Origin: Desulfomicrobium baculatum DSM 4028
GTDB taxonomy: Bacteria; Desulfobacterota; Desulfovibrionia; Desulfovibrionales; Desulfomicrobiaceae
DNA length: 64,000 nt
Assembly (NCBI RefSeq): GCF_000023225.1
Contig: NC_013173.1
Location: forward strand, 62,001 to 126,000
Reading direction: 5' to 3'
The notes under the pieces were generated by a model, which was not told the DNA's origin, made no database searches, and was given only the letters and a program-made list of their open reading frames with translations. The position numbers and the translations under genes were made by a program. Below, piece by piece: positions 56,426 to 64,000 of this stretch (positions are counted from its first letter, which is position 1; the number at the start of each line of letters is the position of its first letter).

Positions 56426-56561
56426 TCTCTTTTTGGCAGGCATGTTGCTACGAGTTTTGCGAACGTTCATTTTTTGACAGGACACAGCATGCATGCCGCC
56501 ATCTTGATTTTTTTCCTTCCGCAAGCCGCCCGTGGCGCGGCCCGTGGTGTGGTCTGAAGCC

Positions 56562-58238
56562 ATGACCGCCGAAACAGACTACTCCGCCGAACGCATCCAG
56601 TTGCCCGACGGGTCCGTGGATGTGCGCGTCCTGCGCGAAGGCCGCGTTCAGCACCTGGGCGGCAAGCGCGGAGCCGAGAACGAATTGCGCCGGACGGCGG
56701 ATATTCCTGTCAACGGCGTTTTGCCCGTCTTTCTGGGCTCCGGGCTGGGAGTTGGCCTGGCCGACGTGCTGGCCAAGGTCGCGGGCCCGGTGGCCGTGGT
56801 CGATGCCGAACCATCCATCGGCCTGTTGACCGGAGTGCTTCAGAAATGGAAGGGCGATCCCCGCGTGTTCTGGATAGTCGAGGCCGATCCGGCTGTTGCC
56901 CTGGATCACTTGACCCGCTGGCAGATCCGGCACGGCGGCCTGCCTTTCGCGCCGGTGCGCGATCCGTTTTACGCCCGCTTGCGGCCCGCTCTGTATCGCG
57001 ATCTGGCCGACCGCCTGGAGCTCAGCCGCAAGGTCGATTTCTGGAGCCGGGCGCGTTATCCCAAGTTCCGCTCCAGCGTCCCGCGCGTGCTGCTCCTGAC
57101 CAGCTCCTATTTTCTGATGGGCGAGCTTGAGGCCGCCTTCGCCCGCCTGGGCTACGCGACCTCGCTGGTGCAGCTGCCCAGCCAGGAAGTGGGCAGCCAG
57201 GAATTCGTCGAATCCATTCTTTCGGAAATTCTGGCTTTCCGTCCGGACTTCGTGCTGACCATCAATCATCTCGGCGTTGACAAGGAGGGCATCCTGACCG
57301 CGCTTCTGGCGCGCATGGAGCTGCCCCTGGCGTCCTGGTTCGTCGATAATCCGCACCTCATCCTCTACGTCTACGAGAATCTGGCCTCGGATTGGGTCAC
57401 GCTTTTCACCTGGGACGTGGACAACATCGAGTCGCTCAAAGCGCAGGGCTTTTCCCGCGTTCATTACCTGCCCCTGGCCACGGACCCGCACCGTTTCGCC
57501 TACGCGCCGGACACGACCTTTAAGCGCGATGTCGCCTTTGTCGGCAACTCCATGCTGTACAAGGTGCACGCCAAATTGCGGCATTACGACTTTCCCCCAG
57601 CCCTGCTTCGGGACTTCGAAGATCTCGGGCAGGCCTTCATGGAGAGTGGAAGCCTGTCCGTGAAGCGTTTTCTGGAAGAGGAACGGCTGGGGCATCTGGC
57701 GGCCTTCCAGGCGCTGCCCGATGTGGATACCCGGCTCGCCTTCGAGACCCTGATCACCTGGCAGGCGACCCTCCTGTACCGCTTGCGGCGGGTTCGCGAG
57801 CTCCTGCCCTTCAATCCCCTGCTGGTCGGCGATCCGGGCTGGCGCGAGCTCCTGCCCGAGGGGGGCTGGACCTATCACCGCGAACTGAACTACTACGCGG
57901 ACCTGCCCGGATTTTATCCGGCCACGCGCATCAATTTCAACTGCACCAGCCAGCAGATGAAGGGCGCGGTCAACCAGCGCGTCTTCGACGTGCCGGTCTG
58001 CGGCGGTTTTCTGCTCACGGACCACCGGCGGCAGATGGAGGCGCTTTTCGAGCCGGGCCGGGAGATCGTCTGCTATCAGGAGCCGGGCGAGATCGCGGGA
58101 CTGGTCCGCCATTACCTCCGCCTCGACGGCGAGCGGAAAAAGATCACCCAGGCCGCACGTTCCCGCATTCTGGCCGAACACACCTACGACCTGCGCTTAA
58201 AGTCCCTGGTGCGGACCATGCGCTCCATCTACGGGTAG
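56562..58238 (+). CDS. CgeB/DUF3880-type glycosyltransferase
   Basis: A 558-aa protein without a signal peptide. The first ~190 residues are an unrecognised domain (GSGLGVGLADVLAKVAG and VVDAEPSIGLL). From about 190 it resembles CgeB-like GT4-fold transferases: RVLLLTSSYFLMGELEAAF, NHLGVDKEGIL, DNPHLILYVYENL and the C-terminal NQRVFDVPVCGGFLLTD, where the donor binds. I use ATG 56562; a GTG at 56532 has no ribosome site. It is 3 nt from the GT9 gene, so the two likely build one surface or flagellar glycan. Confidence 0.8.
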   Translation: MTAETDYSAERIQLPDGSVDVRVLREGRVQHLGGKRGAENELRRTADIPVNGVLPVFLGSGLGVGLADVLAKVAGPVAVVDAEPSIGLLTGVLQKWKGDPRVFWIVEADPAVALDHLTRWQIRHGGLPFAPVRDPFYARLRPALYRDLADRLELSRKVDFWSRARYPKFRSSVPRVLLLTSSYFLMGELEAAFARLGYATSLVQLPSQEVGSQEFVESILSEILAFRPDFVLTINHLGVDKEGILTALLARMELPLASWFVDNPHLILYVYENLASDWVTLFTWDVDNIESLKAQGFSRVHYLPLATDPHRFAYAPDTTFKRDVAFVGNSMLYKVHAKLRHYDFPPALLRDFEDLGQAFMESGSLSVKRFLEEERLGHLAAFQALPDVDTRLAFETLITWQATLLYRLRRVRELLPFNPLLVGDPGWRELLPEGGWTYHRELNYYADLPGFYPATRINFNCTSQQMKGAVNQRVFDVPVCGGFLLTDHRRQMEALFEPGREIVCYQEPGEIAGLVRHYLRLDGERKKITQAARSRILAEHTYDLRLKSLVRTMRSIYG

Positions 58239-58241
58239 CCG

Positions 58242-59630
58242 GTGAAAAAGCCCATCCTGGTCATCCAGATGCAGCGCATGGGGGACCTGATCCTGTCCTT
58301 CCCCCTTTTTTTGTGGCTGGAGCGGGCATTTCCCGGCCACCCGGTCTGGGTCATGGCTGAGCCGGGTTTTGCCAGGCCGCTTGCGCGCCTGAGTCCGCAG
58401 GTGCGCTATTTCGGTTATGGGCAGGGCGGGGATGTGCGCAGCGAAGCATTCCATCTGGTCATAAATCTCAGTCACCGGGCTGAAAGCATGGCTTTGGCCG
58501 GCAGTCTGCGCTGCGACGCCCTGGTTGGCGGTTACCTTCGGGACGGAGTGACCCGCATCAAGGGAGACTGGCAGGAATACCGGGCGTCGCTGACCCACAA
58601 CAACCGGCACAACCGTTTTCATTGGGCCGATCTCAATGCCCTGGACGTGATCCCGCACGGGATCATGGACCAGACCCGCTGGCCCGCGCCGCGTCAGATG
58701 CCCCCGGACATTCGTCATGTCGGCCTGTTTCTTGGCGCAAGCGAACCGGACAAAAGGCCCAGCGCCGCGTTTTGGGTCGGACTCATCGCGGAGCTGGAGC
58801 GGCGAGGGCTCGTCCCGGTGCTTCTGGGCGGACCGGGCGAGCGGGAATTGTGCCGCGAGGTGCTTCGTCTCGCCGCGCGACCGGTGGCCAGCGCCTGCGG
58901 GTCCCTGGGACTGGATGCGTTCGCCATGTACGGGCAGAGTCTGGCCGCCATGATCACCCCCGACACCGGACCCATGCATCTGGCGGCCTGGTCCGGCCTC
59001 AAGGTGCTCAATCTGTCCATGGGCCCGGTGCATGCCTTTGAGACCGGCCCCTACCAGCCGGGGCACGTGGTGCTGCGCAGTTCAAGGGATTGCGTTGGTT
59101 GCTGGCGCTGCCGTTTTGATCTTCCGCGTTGTCATGAACGATTCAAGCCCGCACGGGTGGCCCGGGTGCTTGAGGCCATGCTTGGCTGCAAGGGCAACCT
59201 CTCAGGGTTGCGGCTTCCCGGACTTGAGATTTTTGCCACCGGCCGCAAGGGCGGCCTCTATGACCTGATACCCCTCTCCGCCCACGCCAAGGCCGGGCAG
59301 CGACTGTCCGCATACTGGCAGGCATTCTGGCTGCACGCCTTTGGGCGAGGCTCCCTGGACGACTGTCTGGCTGCGGCCGGGAAGCTGCGCGATGACCATG
59401 CCGCCCTGGTGCGCGTCATGACCGCCGGGGCTTTGCGTTTTTTCCGCATGGCCAGCAGCGCCTCCGACCCGGAGCTGCCCATGCGCGAGTGGAACCGCAC
59501 GTCTTTGGCGCTGCGCCCCTTAAGCGGGTACGCCGCCGTTCACCTGTCCAATCATGACTGCTCCGTGGCTAGCCGCAAGCGCGTGCTGGCCCTGGCCGAG
59601 GCGCACCTCGGCTTTCTTCGCCAATCGTGA
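58242..59630 (+). CDS. GT9 heptosyltransferase-like protein with C-terminal extension
   Basis: A 462-aa family 9 transferase. N-terminal QMQRMGDLILSFPLFLWLE is the GT9 acceptor-side motif; the donor site is ITPDTGPMHLAAWSGLKVL near residue 250. A Cys block (CVGCWRCRF...C) follows, as in other GT9 proteins. The last ~150 residues have no counterpart in standard heptosyltransferases. The start is GTG 58242, right after the CgeB-like gene. Confidence 0.85.
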   Translation: MKKPILVIQMQRMGDLILSFPLFLWLERAFPGHPVWVMAEPGFARPLARLSPQVRYFGYGQGGDVRSEAFHLVINLSHRAESMALAGSLRCDALVGGYLRDGVTRIKGDWQEYRASLTHNNRHNRFHWADLNALDVIPHGIMDQTRWPAPRQMPPDIRHVGLFLGASEPDKRPSAAFWVGLIAELERRGLVPVLLGGPGERELCREVLRLAARPVASACGSLGLDAFAMYGQSLAAMITPDTGPMHLAAWSGLKVLNLSMGPVHAFETGPYQPGHVVLRSSRDCVGCWRCRFDLPRCHERFKPARVARVLEAMLGCKGNLSGLRLPGLEIFATGRKGGLYDLIPLSAHAKAGQRLSAYWQAFWLHAFGRGSLDDCLAAAGKLRDDHAALVRVMTAGALRFFRMASSASDPELPMREWNRTSLALRPLSGYAAVHLSNHDCSVASRKRVLALAEAHLGFLRQS

Positions 59631-59640
59631 CTTCATTCTA

Positions 59641-59690
59641 ATCAAAGCAAAAAAGGCGGCCAGTGGCCGCCTTTTTTGCTTTGATTTTTA
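59641..59690. terminator. Bidirectional terminator after the glycosyltransferase pair
   Basis: A perfect 22-bp repeat (59641-59662 and 59664-59685, core GGCGGCCA...TGGCCGCC, arms with AAAAAA/TTTTTT) ends in TTTT. It separates the converging glycosyltransferase and efflux operons. Confidence 0.93.
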
Positions 59691-59698
59691 GGTGGTTG

Positions 59699-61117
59699 TT
59701 ATTGCGCTGAGGCCTGCAATCCGTTTTCCTGCCAGCCGCCTCCGAGGGCGGTGAAGAGCTCGACCGTGGCCAGTTTTCGGGCCAGGCGGGCATCGAGCAG
59801 GTTCTGTCTGGCCGTGAACAGGGTGCGTTCGGCGTCGTGCACGGCAAAGGCGCTCTCAAGACCTGCCGAAAAGCGCTGATCGACCAGCAGTCGGCTTTTT
59901 TCGGCGCTGGCCGCGCGACGGGCCTGGGCCTGAACCTGCCCCTCGTAGCCCTGGTTTTTGGCCAGGGCGTCGGACACCTCGCGAAAGGCGTTCTGGATGG
60001 TCTCTTCGTACTGCGCGATGCGGATCTGCTGTTCGGCCTTGGCCGCTTCGAGTTTGGCTTTGTTCCGGCCTGCGTCGAAGATGGGCAGGGTGATGCTGGG
60101 CACAAAGGTCCAGACCCGCTGGGCCGAATCGAACAGGTCGGTCAGTTCCAGACTGGCCAATCCCGCCGTGGTGGTCAGGCCGATGCGCGGGAAGAACGCG
60201 GCCCGCGCCGCGCCGATTTCGGCGCCCGCGGCCCAGAGGCGGTGCTCGGCTTCAAGGATGTCGGGGCGGCGGGTCAGGAGCTCCGAAGGAAGCCCCGGCG
60301 TGACCGCCGTGTTTAGAATCACATCATTGATGGCCTGCGCCGGGAGGTTCATATCCGAGACCGGCACCCCGGCCAGCACGGCCAGGGCGTTTTCGTCCAT
60401 GACCACCTGGGCCGTGAGCCGCGCGACCTCGGCCTGGGCCACGGCCACGACTTCCTCGGCCTGATGGCGGGCCAGTTCCGTGCTCATGCCGTGGGCCAAC
60501 TGCGCCAGGGTCAGGTCCAGGGTCGCTTGGCGGCTTTCCAGGGTTTCCCGGGCCAGAGCCAGATGCTCGCGGTCCCCGGCCAGGGTCAGGTAGCCCCTGG
60601 CGACCTGGGACACGAGGCTGATGTGCGCGGCCCGGCGGGCTTCCTCAGTGGCCAGGTAGCTCTCCAGGGCCGAGTCTTCCAGACTTTTGACCCGGCCAAA
60701 GAAATCAAGCTCGAAGGACGAGATGCCAAGGCCCACGTTCCATTGCCGATCGATCCCTTCGATCCCGCCGCGCAGATCTCCGGGCGATCGCGTGTTGGAG
60801 TTGACGCCCGAGGCGTCAACGTTCGGGACACGATCGGCGCGGGCGATGCCGAATTGCGCCCGGGCCTTGTCCATGGCCAGCACGGCCTGGCGCAGGCTTC
60901 TGTTCTGGCCCAGCGCGGTGGCGATGAGTTTCTGCAGGGCCGGATCGGGAAAGGCGTCCCGCCAGCCGAGTTCGTCGATTCCGGCCTGGACTGGGCCGGA
61001 CTGGGCCGGTGCGTTCCACGCTTCGGGTACGGGCATGGCCGGGCGTTCCCGTTCAGGGGCGAGCGTGGCGCAGCCGCCAAGCGCGACGAGCGCGATCACG
61101 AGTATCAATCTTCGCAT
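59699..61117 (-). CDS. NodT-family outer membrane efflux lipoprotein
   Basis: TolC-like outer-membrane channel of an RND efflux pump, 472 aa. The signal ends in the lipobox [11 protein letters not shown]. Two internal repeats rich in coiled coil follow, with [25 protein letters not shown] and [15 protein letters not shown] in the usual NodT places. The start is ATG 61117 (GGAGG upstream), overlapping the RND pump stop by 13 nt; the frame runs on upstream, but as a shadow of the pump gene. Confidence 0.93.
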   Translation of the reverse strand: MRRLILVIALVALGGCATLAPERERPAMPVPEAWNAPAQSGPVQAGIDELGWRDAFPDPALQKLIATALGQNRSLRQAVLAMDKARAQFGIARADRVPNVDASGVNSNTRSPGDLRGGIEGIDRQWNVGLGISSFELDFFGRVKSLEDSALESYLATEEARRAAHISLVSQVARGYLTLAGDREHLALARETLESRQATLDLTLAQLAHGMSTELARHQAEEVVAVAQAEVARLTAQVVMDENALAVLAGVPVSDMNLPAQAINDVILNTAVTPGLPSELLTRRPDILEAEHRLWAAGAEIGAARAAFFPRIGLTTTAGLASLELTDLFDSAQRVWTFVPSITLPIFDAGRNKAKLEAAKAEQQIRIAQYEETIQNAFREVSDALAKNQGYEGQVQAQARRAASAEKSRLLVDQRFSAGLESAFAVHDAERTLFTARQNLLDARLARKLATVELFTALGGGWQENGLQASAQ

Positions 61118-64000
61118 GGGTGGCCTCCGGGGATTATGGCGCGAGTGGTCGCGTTTTTGGGTTCCTTGCGGGAGAGTCCCCTCTTGGCCACGATGACGAA
61201 GAAGACCGGGATAAGCAGGGAGCCGATGATGGTCGAGGCGATGGTGCCGCCGATAACGCCCGTGCCGATGGAGTTCTGCCCGCCGGACCCCGCTCCGGAG
61301 TTCAGGGCCAGCGGCAGAACGCCCAGGCCAAAGGCCAGGGAGGTCATGAGGATGGGCCGCAGGCGCTGTCTGGCCGCCTCGACCACTGCGGTCATGAGGT
61401 CCATGCCCGATTCGGCCAGGCTTTTGGCGAACTCGACGATGAGGATGGCGTTTTTGGCTGCCAGGCCCATGGTCGTGAGCAGACCGACCTGGAAGTAAAC
61501 GTCGTTGGTCAGGCCGCGCAGACTGACGGCGGCCAGTGCCCCGACGACGCCGATGGGCACGACCAGGATGACCGATGCCGGCAGGCTCCAGCTTTCGTAC
61601 AGGGCCGCGAGGCAAAGGAAGACCACGAGGATGGAGAGACCGTAGAGCAGGGCGGTCTGGGAACCGGCCTGGCGTTCCTGGAAGGACAGGCCCGTCCAGG
61701 AGTAGCCGATGCCTTCAGGCAACTGGCCGGCCAGGTTCTCCATGGTCGCCATGGCCTGGCCCGAGCTCTTGCCCGGTGCTGGCGCGCCGAGGATCTGCAT
61801 GGCCGGGACGCCGTTGTAGCGCTCCAGACGGGGCGAACCCGAAGTCCAGTGCGCCGTGGCGAAGCTCGACATTGGTACCATCTGGCCGGATTTGCCGCGC
61901 ACGTGCCAGCGGGCGAGGTCTTCGGGCATCATGCGGTAGGGCGCCTCGCCCTGCATGATGACCTTCTTGACGCGCCCCTTGTCCAGGAAGTCGTTGACAT
62001 AGGAGCTGCCCCAGGCCGTGGCGATGACGCCGGTCACGTCGGACACGGCCAGACCCAGGGCGCCGGCCTTGTCCCAGTCGATGTCGATGCGATACTGCGG
62101 CGTGTTGTCCAGGCCGTTAGGGCGGACCATGGCCAGATCCGGATGCTGGCTGGCCATGCCGAGAAGCTGGTTGCGGGCGGCGGTGAGCTTTTCGTGGCCG
62201 AGGCCTGCCATGTCTTGCAACTCGAAGTCGAAGCCGGCCGCGTTGCCCAGTTCCATCACCGCCGGCGGGGCAAAGGCGAAGACCTGCGCGTCGCGGTACT
62301 GCGAGAAGGCGGCCATGGCACGTCCGGCAATGGCCTTGACGTGCGTGTCGGGACCCTTGCGCATGCTCCAGTCCTTCAGACGTACGAAGCACATGGCCGT
62401 GTTCTGGCCGCTGCCGGCGAAACTGAAGCCCGCCACGGCCATGAGCGATTGCACGGAGTCCTTCTCGGCTTCCAGGAAGTGGGTTTCGATGCGTTCCAGC
62501 ACATTCAGGGCGCGGTCCTGGGTCGCGCCGATGGGCAACTGGACCTGCACGAAGAGCATGCCCTGGTCCTCGTCCGGGAGAAAGCCCGTGGGCAGCCGCT
62601 GGAACAGGAACATCATGGCGGCCAGGATGAGGGCGTAGAGGATCATCGATCGCCCCCAGCGCCGGGTCATGGACCCGACCAGCTTCTGATAGCCGTTCGC
62701 GGTGCGGTCGAAGCCACGGTTGAACAGGCCGAAGAAGCCGCGCTTGCCTTGGCCGGGCTTGGCAGGCCTGAGCATGGTGGCGCACAGGGCCGGGGTCAGG
62801 ATCAGGGCCACCAGGACGGAGAGGACCATGGCCGAGACCACGGTGATGGAGAACTGGCGGTAAATGACGCCCGTGGAGCCGCCGAAGAAGGCCATGGGTA
62901 CGAAGACGGCGGACAGCACCAGGGCGATGCCGACCAGGGCCCCGGAGATCTGGGTCATGGACAGGTGGGTCGCGTCCCTGGCCGACAAGCCGTCTTCATG
63001 CATGATTCGTTCGACGTTTTCGACCACGACGATGGCGTCGTCCACCAGCAGGCCGATGGCCAGGACCATGGCGAACATGGTCAGGGTGTTGATGGAATAG
63101 CCGAAGGCCGCCAGCACCCCGAAGGTGCCGAGCAGAACCACGGGCACGGCGATGGTCGGGATGAGCGTGGCCCGGAAGTTCTGCAGAAAGAGGTACATGA
63201 CCAGAAAGACCAGGACCACGGCCTCCAGCAGGGTGCGGACCACCTCTTCGATGGAGATGCGCACGAAGGGCGTGGTGTCGAATGCTTCCACGACCTTCAA
63301 TCCGGCGGGGAAGGTCGAACTGATGCTGTCCGTGTATTCGGCGATGGCCTCGACGGTCTTCAGCGCATTGGCACCGGTGGCCAGCTTGATGGCCAGGGCC
63401 GCCGAGGGTTGACCGTTGTATCGGGAGACGACCTGCGAATTTTCCGCCCCCAGTTCCACCTTGGCGACGTCGCCCAAACGCACCGTGGATCCGTCGGTGT
63501 TGGTCTTTAAGAGGACGTTCCGGAATTGCTCGGGAGTCTGAAGACGGTCCTGGACGCTGACCGTGAAGTTGATGCGCTGTTCCGCAACCGAAGGCAGTCC
63601 GCCCAGTTGACCGGCGGAGATCTGGGCGTTCTGGGCCTTGATGGCGGCGGCGACGTCCGCCGGGGTGAGGCTGTAGGTATGCAACTGGTCAGGATTGAGC
63701 CATATGCGCATGGCGTGCTGCGAGCCGAACAGGGTGACCTCGCCGACTCCTTCCACGCGGCTCATGCCGTCAAGAACATTGGCGGCCACATAGTCGGCCA
63801 GCTGCGCCCTGGCCATGGACCCGTCTTCGGAAACGAAGCCGAGCACCTGTACGAAGTTCCTGACCGCCTTGGTGACCTGCACGCCCTGGGCCTGCACTTC
63901 CTGCGGCAGCAGCGCCATGGCCAGTTGCAGCTTGTTCTGGACCTGTACCTGGGCAATGTCCGGGTTGGTGCCGGCCTTGAAGGTCAGGGTGATTTCGGCC
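61105..64000 (-). CDS. RND efflux pump inner-membrane subunit (AcrB type), 5' end cut by window edge
   Basis: Proton-driven drug exporter of the HAE1 group. The frame is open at the window edge: the visible N-terminus begins [20 protein letters not shown], corresponding to about residue 85 of AcrB, so roughly 85 residues lie outside. The 965 visible codons include the proton-relay pair in [31 protein letters not shown], and the C-terminal [13 protein letters not shown]. The C-terminus ([17 protein letters not shown]) overlaps the NodT gene. The membrane-fusion subunit is presumably further right. Confidence 0.96.
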   Translation of the reverse strand, partial: AEITLTFKAGTNPDIAQVQVQNKLQLAMALLPQEVQAQGVQVTKAVRNFVQVLGFVSEDGSMARAQLADYVAANVLDGMSRVEGVGEVTLFGSQHAMRIWLNPDQLHTYSLTPADVAAAIKAQNAQISAGQLGGLPSVAEQRINFTVSVQDRLQTPEQFRNVLLKTNTDGSTVRLGDVAKVELGAENSQVVSRYNGQPSAALAIKLATGANALKTVEAIAEYTDSISSTFPAGLKVVEAFDTTPFVRISIEEVVRTLLEAVVLVFLVMYLFLQNFRATLIPTIAVPVVLLGTFGVLAAFGYSINTLTMFAMVLAIGLLVDDAIVVVENVERIMHEDGLSARDATHLSMTQISGALVGIALVLSAVFVPMAFFGGSTGVIYRQFSITVVSAMVLSVLVALILTPALCATMLRPAKPGQGKRGFFGLFNRGFDRTANGYQKLVGSMTRRWGRSMILYALILAAMMFLFQRLPTGFLPDEDQGMLFVQVQLPIGATQDRALNVLERIETHFLEAEKDSVQSLMAVAGFSFAGSGQNTAMCFVRLKDWSMRKGPDTHVKAIAGRAMAAFSQYRDAQVFAFAPPAVMELGNAAGFDFELQDMAGLGHEKLTAARNQLLGMASQHPDLAMVRPNGLDNTPQYRIDIDWDKAGALGLAVSDVTGVIATAWGSSYVNDFLDKGRVKKVIMQGEAPYRMMPEDLARWHVRGKSGQMVPMSSFATAHWTSGSPRLERYNGVPAMQILGAPAPGKSSGQAMATMENLAGQLPEGIGYSWTGLSFQERQAGSQTALLYGLSILVVFLCLAALYESWSLPASVILVVPIGVVGALAAVSLRGLTNDVYFQVGLLTTMGLAAKNAILIVEFAKSLAESGMDLMTAVVEAARQRLRPILMTSLAFGLGVLPLALNSGAGSGGQNSIGTGVIGGTIASTIIGSLLIPVFFVIVAKRGLSRKEPKNATTRAIIPGGHPCED

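Noticed and set aside
61009-63510. Long plus-strand ORF (833 codons) opposite the RND pump gene
   Set aside because: It is antisense to a clear AcrB-type gene in a GC-rich genome where such shadows are common; its translation is low-complexity His/Gly/Gln-rich with no domain.

Overview
The window is about 62% GC by eye, gene-dense, and almost entirely core bacterial genome. The evidence points to an anaerobic Gram-negative bacterium of the sulfate-reducing Desulfovibrionales (Desulfomicrobium-like is my best guess, not proven). Supporting features are the KorDABC 2-oxoacid:ferredoxin oxidoreductase, an AmrS-type radical SAM enzyme, a ferredoxin-thioredoxin-reductase catalytic subunit next to a glutaredoxin, LPS genes (lptE, WaaE-like and GT9 transferases), an RND efflux system, and the gene order yceD-rpmF-plsX-fabH-fabG-acpP-fabF-glyA-comEB-ribD-ribE-ribBA-ribH-nusB-leuS-lptE-holA-radC, which I recall as typical of Desulfovibrio relatives.

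Layout. 1-924: chemotaxis receptor running off the left edge. 1049-2878: MTA/SAH deaminase with a structured leader, then cobalamin adenosyltransferase. 2901-4250 (-): AmrS and a small secreted protein. 4321-5382: purM. 5488-6768 (-): radical SAM protein. 6846-7780 (-): rplM-rpsI with a leader hairpin. 7928-9760: HD protein and CBS-pair protein with a terminator. 9820-13062: large orphan sensor kinase. 13146-15649 (-): lon with a palindrome-bearing promoter. 15649-31481 (-): an 18-gene run for ribosome biogenesis, fatty acids, one-carbon units, riboflavin, leuS, LPS transport and replication, starting at a near-consensus promoter (31454-31481) and ending in a terminator after radC. 31627-31827: rpmB. 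31889-36206 (-): sodB, an rRNA methyltransferase, gltX, a NifU-like protein, the FTR catalytic subunit and glutaredoxin. 36330-44002: aminotransferase, rarD, mtgA, nitroreductase, fumC, WaaE-like transferase, tmk, HD/OB nuclease-like protein. 44197-49790: korDABC-surE-fba-gap, linking 2-oxoacid oxidation and glycolysis/gluconeogenesis. 49815-52056: the only clearly foreign segment. 52099-56425: dnaE-queD-dtd. 56562-59630: two glycosyltransferases. 59699-64000 (-): tripartite efflux genes, the pump running off the right edge.

The most unusual region is 49858-52056 between gap and dnaE. It has lower GC and holds (i) a decayed copy of the dnaE promoter and first codons, (ii) an intact Schlafen-type AlbA_2/HATPase gene, and (iii) the first ~25 codons of a type III restriction (Res) gene ending in a stop and joined directly to the functional dnaE promoter. 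I read this as the remains of a type III restriction-modification or defence island inserted at the 5' end of dnaE. The rest is ordinary metabolism, but several cis-regulatory structures stand out: a 15-bp palindrome filling the lon promoter spacer, an rplM leader hairpin, a Shine-Dalgarno-masking leader before the MTA/SAH deaminase, and alternative hairpins between fabH and fabG. No tRNA, rRNA, CRISPR array or intact insertion sequence was seen.
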